In this document: in pieces, positions 33,963-44,931 of the stretch
Position numbering within the stretch: position 1 is the first letter of the stretch
How the letters are laid out: every line of letters starts with the position of its first letter
Origin: Hyaloperonospora brassicae
Lineage: Eukaryota > Oomycota > Peronosporomycetes > Peronosporales > Peronosporaceae
Direction: 5' to 3'
Assembly: GCA_947650285.1 (NCBI GenBank)
Contig: CANTFL010000272.1
Location: 186,001-250,000 of the forward strand
Length of the DNA stretch: 64,000 nucleotides
Program-made: the position numbers and the translations under genes
Notes under the pieces: generated by a model
The model's database searches: none
What the model was told of the DNA's origin: nothing
The model's input: only the letters and a program-made list of their open reading frames with translations

Positions 33963-34353
33963 TGTAACGGGGCACACCCTTGCGTGAACTTAACTCAAGG
34001 CTTTCGGTGCCCCGACAGACGTACACGTGGCAAGCGAGGAAGCGTAGGTAGGGTAAAAGAAGAACTGTTGAATTAATATAATTAAGTCTTTTAACTACTG
34101 TCTCTCTGTTTGACTTAACTTGATTATGTTAATACAACTGAGTGTATGGTGACGTCTCGTCACCACTCATTGCGCGCGTCTTGCGGCGATTGGTGGGTTG
34201 ATATCATCAAGATATCAACCAATGAATAGACTCTTTGGTCGACCCTTCAATATCACCACTTTGGTGATATTGTTTAAAGAATATCCAACTTCATATTCTT
34301 TATTGTCACTTTCCTTAAAGTGACAATTCCATGTAACGGGCTGCCCCGTTACA
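33963..34353 (-). repeat. E3 5' LTR
   Basis: It has the same length and ends as 26371-26761. The primer-binding site (minus strand TGGTAGCACTTTG) lies just left of it, near 33947-33960. Confidence 0.9.
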
Positions 34354-36024
34354 GTTGTAGCTCTTGTTCTGGACAGCCGCCTTTTGTGCATGCATACATC
34401 TTACGGGTGACCACCCGATTGTAATCACTGTGACAAACCTCCTTACTGATTTGTGAAACTACACCTCGCGCGGGCTCCATCGTGCCATGGCATGAAGAGA
34501 TGGATATCCTCGCGCTAAATCGACTGAAGCGTCATCATAATCAACAAATATAAAGCGCTAGATGCCACTGTGTCCCTGAGATGGAGATGGGAGGAGCATT
34601 CGTTTACAACGAGTACAGATGCATGAAACAAGCTCTGATGTCAAATGCAGCACATTCAACTTCATTCTACCATCATCCTCTGTCGCCGACAATAAGCGGA
34701 CAACAGCTTTTGCCGCGTTCACCCCAGTGGGTAGCTTACCTCCGCATGTGTTGCGACCGTAGTCAAGTTCGTCGCGAGTCCGGCGTTACATCATCACGAA
34801 ATGGATTCTGATTTGTACCTGAGAGTCGGTCGCACAGCCGCCGTTGTCGTGTACTCCGTGGCTTCCCCTCGGACCCAACAAGTAGGTGGTGCGTGTACAT
34901 GAGGCGCATACGTTACAACAGACCGAGCTGGTACCGAATTTGCCGAGTCGAACGGACGCTTCAGAGCGAGCGAAAGTAGACCTTTTCGTCATGGTTTTTG
35001 CTTCTGCAAGTCTTGCGAGCGTCGACAGTGACATTCAATCAAGCAGCGGAGCTCCTGGAAGCGATCGGATTTGACTGCGAATGCCACGATCTCGAACGGG
35101 ACCGACCACCGTGTCCTTTTGCGCTGTGATCTGTATCGTCGTAATCTCACGAAGAGAGTGCGGTTCAATGGTAGTTGCTAAGATTGTGCTTTGCATATTG
35201 TACATATCCACTAGGCAATCTACAAGGTGTGGTAATACAAATAGAATGACCGTATCTACACGTCGCCGAGAAGAGCAGCTCATTCGTGGTAGCTTGTTGG
35301 CCTCTGAAACGCTACTTTTGCAGCATAGGTTGAAATGCAAAGATGCCCTCCGCAGAGTGCCGACGGTATTCAGCAGACTGTCTTTAGCGGCAGTAATGAG
35401 GCTAGCAGACGTCCCTGCATGGCAACGTGAAGGCTTCCTTGACTTGCAACAGCTCTTCCCACGAGATACCAGCGACTCTCCAGCAGTATCTACGCCGACA
35501 TCACCATCGCTTGGTCACCGAATCACCTGTGTACTTCGCTCGTGAAAATCTGCAAAAGCAAGGGGTAAACTTAGGACAACGTGAACGCTCCTTTCCTCGA
35601 TCATCATTGTGCAGACTTTTGTCTCCATTGATTTCAATTTTGAGGTCGGGCTTTCGTCGGAGGCAATTCACCAACATATGATTGTTAGGTGTTTGCCCGC
35701 GTAGTCGAACTTCCCAAAGCATGGACCCACGAAGGCGCGACTTCTTCGAAGATGAGACAGTGATGTCACGAAACATACACGTAGCAAGTGCATGAAGTGA
35801 ACAGCATTGCTCTCGCACTGCGTCATCACATCAGTCACTGAGATGATGCATTAAGGGAAAGGTCCCACTTTGGGTCGGCGCATGCTGGAGGTGCTGACCG
35901 TGCTGTCCACCAAGAAAAAATGTATGGGGACGGATAAGCAGCATTGAAGGATGCAGCTGATCATAATACAGCACTGATGACTGGAACTGATCGTACTGCG
36001 GAAGCGACGCATGCCTCAGTGTTG
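34354..36024. other. end of duplication copy 1, no confident gene
   Basis: 34354-35830 is repeated at 55068-56544. Frames such as 35081-35545 (plus) and 35501-35818 (minus) are present in both. A Cys-rich minus frame (GTSSVCCNVCASC, about 34930) and the cysteine pair in the longer minus frame of copy 2 (VCRVCDD) hint at a decayed zinc-binding protein, but I cannot place it. 35831-36024 is unique up to the copia-2 LTR. Confidence 0.45.
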
Positions 36025-36364
36025 TGTTGAGAACCCGCTTCCGCCCTTAACGTAGTTTTTGGAGCTGAACGTTCATTATCGTTATATGAAACTACTACCT
36101 TCCTACTACATGTATATGGTGTCGTCTCCCAGAGTACTAACTGCAGCAACCTCCCTCTGGGACTTCACAGTCTGTTTACATCAACACCTCCTTCCCATAC
36201 AGGGACTTCACTGTGTGTTTACATCAACACCTTCTTCCCATACTAGGACTTCACTCTCTGCCGAAGTCATCCATCGAATCCTTCTGTAGTACGCGAAGGG
36301 TACTCACCCTTCAACTCAACCGTCGGGAAAGTCTTCTTACCACACTGATATACTTTTCACAACA
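36025..36364 (-). repeat. copia-2 3' LTR
   Basis: It starts TGTTGAGAACC and ends TTTTCACAACA on the plus strand. Its partner is 41225-41564. Inside it the motif ACTTCACAGTCTGTTTACATC is followed by a partial second copy (CTTCACTGTGTGTTTACATC). Confidence 0.92.
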
Positions 36365-36378
36365 TGCCCCCCTCGAGG

Positions 36379-39300
36379 CTAGCCTCGCACACCGATCGAG
36401 TAGGATAGACGCGCAAGTCGGCGTTTGTCGAGTGCCTTCGTAAATGCATCTGCTGGATTCGACTCACCGGGCACCTTTTCAAACAATACCGTTTTCAGTT
36501 TGACTTGCTCTCGGACGAAATGCCACCGCAATTCGATGTGTCTTGTGCGCTTTGAGTAGGTTGGGTTCACGGCCAATACGTAAGCCCTTTGACTATCGAT
36601 CCCAATTCTGACCTCCATGTTTATTGTCGGTAAGACCTCACTGATCACATTTCGCTCGCTGACTGCTTCCATAGTTGCTTCACAGGCGGCAACATATTCG
36701 GCTTCAGCTGTGGAAAGTGCTACGATAGGCTGTTTCTTGCTTGACCAAGCAATTGCACCTCCTGCCAGCGTAAAAACAAATCCACCAGTACTCTTTCGGT
36801 CTTCAGTATCCGAGGCCCAATCGCTGTCGCAATACCCTTGGATGTTGATCTGCGGTGGATCGATGTAAGCGTCACGCTTGTATTCGATACCATGATCTAC
36901 TGTACCAGCTAAATACCGAAGCACGCGCTTGAGACAACCAACATGTTGCTTTGATGGCTGAGCAACAAATCGGCTTAACTGACCCACAGTATACGCAAGA
37001 TCAGGTCGGGTGCATGTCGCAAGGTACATCAGCATACCCAAGGCCCCGCGATAATCAAAACTTTTGTCCATTTCTGTCTTGTCATCCATTGTTGCCGCTA
37101 ATAGCTTTTGTCGGGTCTCGAGAGGATTGCCAACTGCGTGTGCATTGTTAAACCCAAACTTGTCCGATATCTTCCTAGCATATATGCCTTGCGAGATCTT
37201 AATCTTGCTGTTATCATCCTTCACTTGAACGCCCAGATATTCGGACAACACCCCTTGATCCTTAATGCCATAACTCACATTGAGCTTCGTGAACAGATCC
37301 GTTTTCGCTGCTTCTATATTCGTGGCACAAAGTATGTCGTCGACATACACGAGGACCAATGTTATTTCCCCATCCTTGCTTGTTCTGTAGTAAATACACG
37401 GCTCCGATGAACATCGATCGTATCCGTTTGTGGTCATCCAGTGATCAAGATCCGAGTTCCATTCACGACTAGCCTGGCGTAGACCGTACAATGCCTTCCG
37501 TACCACATAGATGTTGCCATTTTGGCAGGGAAAGCCTTCGATGTCGTGCACATACTGCGGGATCTGCAACTTGGCATTCAAGTAGGCGGTATTGACATCC
37601 GCACCAAAAATCTTTAAATTAAGTGTAGCAGACAGCGCTAGCACTAGTCGAAAACTGGACATCCGTGCAACCGGTGCAAATGTCTCCATAAAGTCAATTC
37701 CTGGTCGCTGCCAGTTTCCAAGCGCAACCAATCGGGCCTTAAACCTAGTGACAGACCCATATTGGTCCGTCTTCAAGCACCAAACCCACATGGTTCGGAC
37801 CGCTTTTGCGTCTGACGGCTTATCATCAATTTGGATCTCTTCCAGTACTTCTTTATCTTGTAAAGCGTTAATTTCGTCACGTTGAGCGGCATACCAATGG
37901 TCACCATGCTTTGAGCGCCGTGCTTCTCTTCCATTCTTCGGCATATTGACATCCGAAGCTTTAATTATTTTTCCTGTGCTGTCAAACACTCGTGCACACG
38001 TAGCATATGCTATATAGTCATCAAAACGCTTTGGCTTTTGCTGCAAAGAACGGTTCCTGAGGCCCGTGCGCTTTAATCGCTTCTCTGGGGCGCCTTCAGC
38101 TTCTGCTGACGGTTTTTCTTCCCGATCGGGACGCGTTCGAGCGGCCAATACGGCTTGTTCGACTTCCTGTCGCTGCTCTTGTACTCGAAGTGTCGATGCA
38201 TCGTCAATGACCCCCGGTATACCTTCACAATCATCACGCAACAGATCACCTACAGATGATAGACTTATTCCGTCAGGCGTATCCACACTGTGTCTTTCAT
38301 GTCCTTCGTCGTCGGAGTCAATTGACAAACAAGTGTCAGTGTCATTTCCGGTGATTGATGCGCGTTCCACGTCGTCTTCGTCTGCGGTCTCATGAATTCT
38401 CTGCTCGGCGGTAAAATGATCTTCGTTATCGTCGTCTTCGTCTGCAGTCTCATAAATTCTCTGCTCGGCAGTAAACTGATCCTCGTAATCGTCGTATTGC
38501 TTTTCTACTCCAATGCTGATTATGTCATGTAGCGTATCGCCCATGACTGTCGCCTCAATAGCCGTAGATAAATCATCTTCGCGCAAGGGTGGAATTCCGT
38601 GTTCTGCCGTGATTTCCGAGTCTTCTACTGGGATGTCCGAAAAATCAACTTCTCCCAAGCGATAGTCGTGAAAACGATTGCGGTCACCATAAAGGAGGGA
38701 GTCATCAAAATCCACATTTGGTGCCCACTTGCGTGTGTTTTCTGCTGGAATAAAAACCTTGTATCCAACATGATCCTCTTTAGGACCAAGAAGAAATCCA
38801 AATTTAGCATTTTCGAAATGTCTTGGTCGGTCAGGGTCCTTCGGCACATGAACATATGCTAGAGATCCAAATGTACGCACGTGGTGAATGTCGAATTTCG
38901 TTCCAAACATTTTCTCGAATGGTGTGCATCCGACAATCCTGTTGTAGATTCTGTTCTTTAAGTATACTGCATACTCCATTGCATCTGGCCAGAACATCTT
39001 TGGTAGAGCTGCGTGTCGAAGCATCGTTTTCGCCATGTTTCCCAATGACTGGTGTTGACGCTCGACAGGATTCATGTGTGAGCTCTTTGGGCCGACTTTA
39101 ATGTGCTCAATCCCTTGTGCTTGGTACCACGAGTCAATTTCACCATTGACAAACTCTCCACCCTTATCAGTAAGGATTGAATGTACCTTGAGATGTGGCA
39201 CTCCTGCCCTGAGCTTCTATTGTCTTTCCACAATCTTCATGACTGAACGACCCGCCTGTCGCTCCGCCCAATGGACGTAAGCCTTCATGAGTGGGTTAAC

Positions 39301-41214
39301 AGTCGACGCGTCTTTACGCTTCAAAAGATGGACCGTCAAGTAACCTGAGAATCCATCCATTATCACAAGTATCGCAGTAAAGTGAGTGCCGTTGTTCTTC
39401 GCTGGAAACATCAAGTCTGCATAGACAACTTGATTTACTGCTGTTGTTTTGCGATCCTTTTGCTTATTTCTTCGTTTGCGTCGCTGTTTGCCGATGTGGC
39501 ACGCGTCGCAAGTCGTCGTGTGACGTGCTGTTACAACCATACCATCTACGTGCCCCTGGTCTGCCATAATCTTTAGGTATTGATCGCACGTGTGACCCAA
39601 TCTCTCATGCCACTGTTTCATAGGTGCTTGCCCAGCAGCCATTGTAAAATTAACAAGTCCAAACTGAGCCGGCGTGTGCACATCCACATCACCAGCTGTA
39701 ACATCATGATGCGAGCTTGATATTTCCTCTTTAATCGTTTTTGTCGCTTGCATGTTCGATGATAAAAAAACCCACATTCCATCAGAAAAGACTGCTTTGG
39801 CAAGCGCAGTCCCTCGACGAGATACCACGAACTCCATGTTCGTTGATAAGCTAATGTCCAGCCCGTGCTCGATAGCCTTGCCCGGGGGAAATAGACCATG
39901 CTTTGCATCTGGAACATGAAGCACATCATCTAACATCAAGCAATGCTCTTGATCGTCCACCTTAGTGCCTATTACCACTGTTCCAACTCCAGCAACCATA
40001 GAGTTAAGCCCCGCCGATATACCTGACAAACTTGCTTTCGAATCGGGTGGAGCGGGGTCATATGTCACAAATGCTTCGCGAACACTGGTAACGTGAACAT
40101 TTGCTCCAGTATCGAAACACCAGTGATAGTCGATCGGTAATGTCGTTTGTGGTTCCTTGTCCTGAATATGCTCCCCAACGGTATTGAACGTAGTTTCAAT
40201 TTCCATATGATCCTCCAACGACTTAACATTGTCCTCAATCAAATGAGCCTTAGGTTCTTCAGCATTTCCGGCACTTGGTGTCATAGATGGGGCTTGAACA
40301 TTAAACATGGCACGCGATCTTTTTCCTTTGTTATCTTCCGACTCAACTGCATTCGGGCAGTCTCGCTTAAGATGACCAATCTTGCCACATCCATGACATG
40401 TTCGAGTCTCTGTCCGATGTGCACCTGCACCATTGTTCTTCATCTTGCTGTACCTTTGCCGGTTTTGCTTCTTGTCGCAATGGGCCTTCGTCTTGTAACC
40501 ACATGTATCTCTTTCATCACTTTTGTAAGATGAGCGTCTAATTTGGTAGCGCGAACTCGCCGTTCGTATTTGCTCTTCCAGCTCGTCAATGTCAGAAGCG
40601 GGGGAGTTTCCACACCAGTTTTGCGTTTGTATTAGTGCAAATTCATCAATCTTGGCCGGTAAGCTTTGAAGCACGTACATCATCATCGTTGTAAACGATA
40701 CCGTATGACCCAAGTCGGCCAATTCAAGCTGCTTGCTTCTCATCCGTCGCAGATGCACTTCAATATCCTCAGTGACGTTGTATCTGCAGTGTCGTAATTC
40801 TTCCTCTAATCGCTGCACTTTGTGGAACACAGCCACTGTCGACGATCGGTTGGCATATCGTCTCGTCAAAGCAGCCAACATCTTGCTTCCTGTTGGTTCC
40901 GTCCTGTAGAGCTCTGCCAGTTCCGCTGAAAGTGACATTAAGATCGTTTTACGAATCTTACGCTCTATCTTGGCCAACTTCTGCTTTCCTTCATCAGTCA
41001 CAAGATATTCTGCCTTGATGCGTCCGCATGCCACATCCCAAATCTCGTCATCATCATCCATATCCTGGAACGTCATCTTCATCATTTCGAAGTACGTGTG
41101 CCAGAACTTTCCATTCCAGTTCACTGGGATACCATCCTTGGTGTAGAGCTTCATATCCGTCGTATTGGAGCTCACGCCCGAAGCGTGCTCGCAGTGGATA
41201 GTACTTGGGCTCAT
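36379..41214 (-). pseudogene. copia-2 gag-pol polyprotein with one in-frame stop
   Basis: From ATG 41214 (MSPSTIHCEH) a single frame of about 1,610 codons. Gag ends in the knuckle CHGCGKIGHLKRDC. Then come protease CFDTGANVHVT, integrase finger HERLGH...CDAC, integrase acids in YADLMFP, LTDKGGEFV and NPVERQHQS, an acidic repeat region (FTAEQRIHETADEDD, twice), RT with YVDDILC, and RNase H with YCDSDWASD and STAEAEYVAA. One TAG at 39217-39219 lies inside integrase, and the frame continues unchanged after it. Without it the polyprotein would be whole. Position and context argue for a nonsense mutation, not programmed readthrough, which would sit between gag and pol. Confidence 0.9.
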
Positions 41215-41224
41215 AACCCTGTTG
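41207..41224 (-). other. copia-2 primer-binding site overlapping the gag start
   Basis: Directly inside the 5' LTR the minus strand reads CAACAGGGTTATGAGCCC. Its complement contains GGGCTCATAACCC, the anticodon arm of initiator Met tRNA. This matches the half-tRNA priming known for Drosophila copia and yeast Ty5. The gag ATG (41214-41212) is the triplet that pairs with the CAT anticodon. Confidence 0.8.
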
Positions 41225-41564
41225 TGTTGAGAACCCGCTTCCGCCCTTAACGTAGTTTTTGGAACTGAACGCTCATTATCTTTATATGAAACTACTACCT
41301 TCCTACTACATGTATATGGTGTCGTCTCCCAGAGTACTAACTGCAGCAACCTCCCTCTGGGACTTCACAGTCTGTTTACATCAACATTTCCTTCCCATAC
41401 AGGGACTTCACTGTGTGTTTACATCAACACCTTCTTCCCATACTAGGACTTCACTCTCTGCCGAAGTCATCCATCGAATCCTTCTGTAGTACGCGAAGGG
41501 TACTCACCCTTCAACTCAACCGTCGGGAAAGTCTTCTTACCACACTGATATACTTTTCACAACA
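41225..41564 (-). repeat. copia-2 5' LTR
   Basis: 340 bp with the same ends as 36025-36364. It differs from its partner at scattered single sites (for example ACTGAACGCTCATTATC versus GCTGAACGTTCATTATC). Confidence 0.92.
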
Positions 41565-42235
41565 CACTGGCCGTACTGCTGCAATGAAAGTTGCGACTGT
41601 TCATACAGCAGCTGAGGCTGCATCGCCGAATAGCGGAATTGCTGAAATGGCGGCGGCTGAGATTGAGGTGGTCCAAAATGCTACGGCTGATGAAACTGCT
41701 GGGACGAACCCTCTTGGTAAAAGTCTGGTTGGGGCGGCACAAACTCAGAATCTTCACTTGGGGTCGTCAGCACCGAACGTCTTGCAAGCTCCGCAGCTTC
41801 TCTTGCAGCAGCTGTTTCGGGTTTTTTTGTGGAACACGTTTTACTGTTATGTTTGACATACTTTCTGCAACCATGACACATTTTTAAGTATCGTCGCTGC
41901 CGCAAAGGTTTGGGCCAGAGCGTTCAACTTGTGAAGGCGCACCGTTATCCTCAGGGAAAGAGCCATCAACGTCTTATTGTTCATCATCTGGCCGTTTAGA
42001 GCTCAAGTACCTTTCACTTGCACTGGCCATGATAGCGATACAAAGTGAAAAGTACTGTGCGAAATGCTCACACGCGTTGAAAAACTCAGATCAGATTCAG
42101 TCCGGACTCGTTCGTCGTTATCTTACCCAAAAAAAGGAAAACTTCACCCTATTAGGATCAAATGAGCGATGGGTGCGGGTTAATTTTTCCGTGGGTGCGG
42201 GTTAAATTTTCCGTGGGTGCGGGTTAGACCCGCCC
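41565..42235 (-). pseudogene. MULE remnant with C-terminal zinc knuckle
   Basis: The minus frame 41905-41681 contains KMCHGCRKYVKHNSKTC, the knuckle seen at the end of FAR1/MULE transposases and related to CSACGGVCHRKNSKSC in the MULE at 18515-22272. A Pro/Gln-rich tail follows. The right end GACCCGCCCGC (42227-42237) resembles the inner part of the terminal repeat of that MULE. The catalytic part is missing. Confidence 0.55.
42171..42227 (+). repeat. short tandem repeat, three units
   Basis: GGGTGCGGGTTAATTTTTCCG is present three times (the last one incomplete), about 22-23 bp each, right at the left edge of duplication copy 2. It is probably the subterminal region of a transposon. Confidence 0.75.
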
Positions 42236-43041
42236 GCGATATTGGGGGAAAGAAGACGACATCTGACGCGTTGGGAATGGGACACGGCATACTCTTGATG
42301 CGACTATGCAATCGGAGCGATCGGATGCCGGAATGCTGGAGGACGTAACGTGCTTACAGGTGTACGGTTCGAGTTCTCGATGGCTTCGGCACTCCGCCTG
42401 TGATAGTCCTGATCTGTGTCAGCATGTCCAGATGATGTGACAAAGCCACTCGAGTACGTCGCTGGCGTCCACATGAAGGCATTCGTGGAAGGCGACTGCA
42501 GGAGTCCAGACTTGGTCACCGATTTCATCTTACATGGCGGTAAGACGTCGCCGTGGTGTGGATGTGGTTCATTGCTTCGCGGTCGACGAGCGTGTTCGTT
42601 GCTGACTGTCTGGACGTACGGCTGGCTACAAGCACAATCGCCTGCCCGAGTCGTCGACTGACTCGGGGGACTCACGCTACGGCAAACACTCGTAGTCCAC
42701 AGAGAGGCACTCCTTCCGCTACTATGCTGGCCAAAACAAAGCGTTTCGGTCGACTCGAAGCCCATCATGTCCACGTCAGTCTGAGTTTGTCGTCCTTGTC
42801 ACAGTCGACATATTAATGCAGTAGAGGCAACAAGGCAGCAAGGGGCTTGACCCCGCCTCGTTGGAACACGCCAAAGCTCAACCATGTGTGTATTGAAAGT
42901 TTAAACGCGCTTGGTCCACAGCAGCTGCCGCTGAGCGAACTCGGCTTCTCTACCTATACTGCCTCCTCACGCCAAAGTCTCTACGACATCCGAGATGCAA
43001 ACTACTTGAGCCGATACGAGACAATCACCACGCACCGTTTA

Positions 43042-44058
43042 CTATTTCGTAATGGACAAAATCCCCGGAGACGGTTTATACTGATACGACCGCTCCCTAG
43101 ACATGCCAGTAAAAACATTGTACTGCTTTTGCAGATCATTGGCGAAATTGTCCAAGTCGTCTCGCCCTTCGACGTGAGTCCCCCTTAGCTTCTTGAGTAA
43201 GTTGTTGACATCGTCTTGCTGTGCTGCCGCCGGGAGCTCGAAGATTGTCTTAAAAGCCTTATTGGCTGCATGATTGGGTCCCAAAAACAAAAGCTGAGCT
43301 ACCTCATCAACACGAAGAGCCTTGGTTGGCTCAACCCGTCTGAGTCCCTCATTGTACCTGATCCACTGGACTGCAGTGTTCGGCTTCGTTGCAATCGATT
43401 CGATCTCGAGCGTCTGAAGCACATTGAAGGGACCCAGCTCCGACTGCTTCCACACGTTGACCAACACGTCAGATTCGGGCGGAAGCGATTCAGCGAACGC
43501 ATGCTGCAAACGGTCAAAATGTTTGCTGGCAGCGACGTGTCCGAGCGAAAGGGCTAGTCTCTCCTTCTGGTCCGATGAGAGCTTCAGCGCTAAAAAAGCT
43601 AACGGCTCTTTTTCGCTGTGGTAGAAGTTCTTCGCTTCTGGCGTGTCAACATACTCCAGCCACTGTACGATGGCGCGAATAGTGACAGGTTCCTTAGGGC
43701 GAACAAACTTGTCGAAAACGGATGCAGGGGATCGTCGTGTGAGAAAAACCCACATATCGTCACGTAGACTGTGTAGTGACTTCACCGGATCAAACCCTCG
43801 CTCCTCCCTTTGCTCGTTGTCGAGGCCGGTCCCGTCCACAGCCGAGTCGGGCAAAAGCCTTGGACCGACAGACGCGGTCGTGCCCACAGCTTTGCCGTGT
43901 GACTTCAGCGGTCCTGGATCACCAGGTGCGGCATCATGGAGGCGTAGAAGAGTGCTTTGGTTGAAAGCGACAGCATGGGACCGAACATCGTCGGGGGCCA
44001 CCGACGCAGCACTTCCGCAGAGAAATGAGCCGATGGCTGCGAGCACAAGAGAGCGCAT
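43042..44058 (-). CDS. secreted RXLR-like/WY effector candidate, paralog 2
   Basis: 338 residues from ATG 44058, with the same signal peptide, PRLLPDS and EER as paralog 1, and near-identical sequence to about residue 146 (VDTPEAKNFYHS). After this point it diverges completely: LAFLALKLSSDQKERLALSL, a WY-like VQWIRYNEGLRRVEPTKAL, and a basic, Tyr-containing tail ending SPGILSITK. Both C-terminal halves keep the pattern W-I-R-Y-N-E, so they are probably distant members of one helical fold. Expected to be secreted and to act in the host plant. Target unknown. Confidence 0.78.
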   Translation of the reverse strand: MRSLVLAAIGSFLCGSAASVAPDDVRSHAVAFNQSTLLRLHDAAPGDPGPLKSHGKAVGTTASVGPRLLPDSAVDGTGLDNEQREERGFDPVKSLHSLRDDMWVFLTRRSPASVFDKFVRPKEPVTIRAIVQWLEYVDTPEAKNFYHSEKEPLAFLALKLSSDQKERLALSLGHVAASKHFDRLQHAFAESLPPESDVLVNVWKQSELGPFNVLQTLEIESIATKPNTAVQWIRYNEGLRRVEPTKALRVDEVAQLLFLGPNHAANKAFKTIFELPAAAQQDDVNNLLKKLRGTHVEGRDDLDNFANDLQKQYNVFTGMSRERSYQYKPSPGILSITK

Positions 44059-44931
44059 GTGCAAGTTGGTGTCGAGTGGCTGCAAGTAAAAGCGAAAGTG
44101 AGAGAAACGCGTGGCACTTCTTTCGGCTGCAACGTGCGAGCCAACCGTTGGTACGGTTGCAGGAGATCTGGTCGTCGTCGTACTCTGCAGATGATGACGG
44201 AGTATCCCATAAACATGATTAGGCCCAGTTCAATGAAGTTCGGTTGCTATTCCTGGGAATCCTTGCACGAGCGTCATCAAGGATCACCCAGTCGGCGCCC
44301 CTCCTGAAGCTGAGCGCATCACCGTAACCTTCTGGTCGGCGGATAGCTCCAGCGTGAACAAAATCCATACGCACGCACGGCTAAGATCCAGTGCCGGGTG
44401 AAGAAGCCTTTATCTCTACCACAAATCACACCACAGAGTCATATAGCCACACGTGGCAGAGCCGTAGACCATAGAGGCAGCTTCAGCTTGAGGACAGACG
44501 GGTTTGACACAGCCGAACTGCAGGTCGTCGAAGGCGAAAAGCAGCCACACAGATGGAGATATGTTTGGTGCACGGACGTCTCAGTGTTGCAGAGACAGAC
44601 GCTTGCGACTTTACAGAGAAAGCACAATCCTGAAGTATAGTTCCATGCAGACTCTTTCCTGAATCCCAGCAGAAGCGAATGTCTCACGAATGGTTATGGA
44701 CCCACTGATGGGTACGAGCGCTGATTGTCGTCGGCAGGTGCCTCTCTCATCATAGACCGATCTTTGGTACGTTTCTGTGAGTATCCAGACATCGAAGCAT
44801 GTAGTCCTTTGCCATCCTACCTGTCTGAACATGCGGAGCACAAGTAGGTCAGATCGATTACGACTTACAAGAAAATGTCCGGCTACAACTTTGGATATGC
44901 GGCGCGTAAGGCTCATCACCATCATGTGCAC
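44059..44931. other. upstream region of effector 2 in copy 2
   Basis: Nearly identical to the equivalent part of 24967-25870. It has a single copy of the 30-bp unit that is doubled in copy 1. No gene is recognised. Ends TGCAC (44927-44931), one side of the E4 target duplication. Confidence 0.5.

Larger units (their letters stand above)
26371..34353 (-). mobile_element. Ty3/gypsy chromodomain element E3 (same family as E1/E2, another subfamily)
   Basis: LTRs of 391 bp are at 26371-26761 (3') and 33963-34353 (5'). Gag is intact and pol is broken by several stops and frameshifts. Antisense frames lie on the plus strand at 26894-28497. The flanks TTGCT (26366-26370) and GTTGT (34354-34358) do not form a target duplication. 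In copy 2 of the segmental duplication these two flanks are 1947 bp apart, so E3 replaces that stretch. Confidence 0.92.
23195..35830 (+). repeat. segmental duplication, copy 1 (interrupted by E3)
   Basis: It is nearly identical to 42236-56544 in direct orientation. Homology starts at GCGATATTGGGGG and ends at GTCATCACA. Shared blocks are 23195-25870 with 42236-44931, 25871-26370 with 52638-53120, and 34354-35830 with 55068-56544. Copy 1 has E3 where copy 2 has a unique 1.95-kb stretch, and it lacks E4. It has an extra 30-bp tandem unit at 25142-25201. Confidence 0.93.
36025..41564 (-). mobile_element. Ty1/copia element copia-2, nearly intact
   Basis: Two 340-bp LTRs (36025-36364 and 41225-41564) differ at only a few sites. 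One long gag-pol frame lies between them, with a primer-binding site and a polypurine tract (GAGGGGGGCA next to 36364, minus strand). No matching 5-bp flanks were found (GTTG at left, CACTG at right), so the ends may have been rearranged. It is the youngest-looking element in the window. Confidence 0.93.

Noticed and set aside
35081..35545. 154-codon plus frame, also at 55795-56259
   Set aside because: Same residues in both copies only through duplication. Overlapped by other frames, with no domain.
39217..39219. Programmed stop-codon readthrough in copia-2
   Set aside because: The stop lies inside integrase, not between gag and pol, so a nonsense mutation is simpler.
42171..42227. CRISPR-like or regulatory repeat array
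   Set aside because: Three adjacent 22-bp units without spacers, next to a MULE remnant. Better explained as transposon subterminal sequence.
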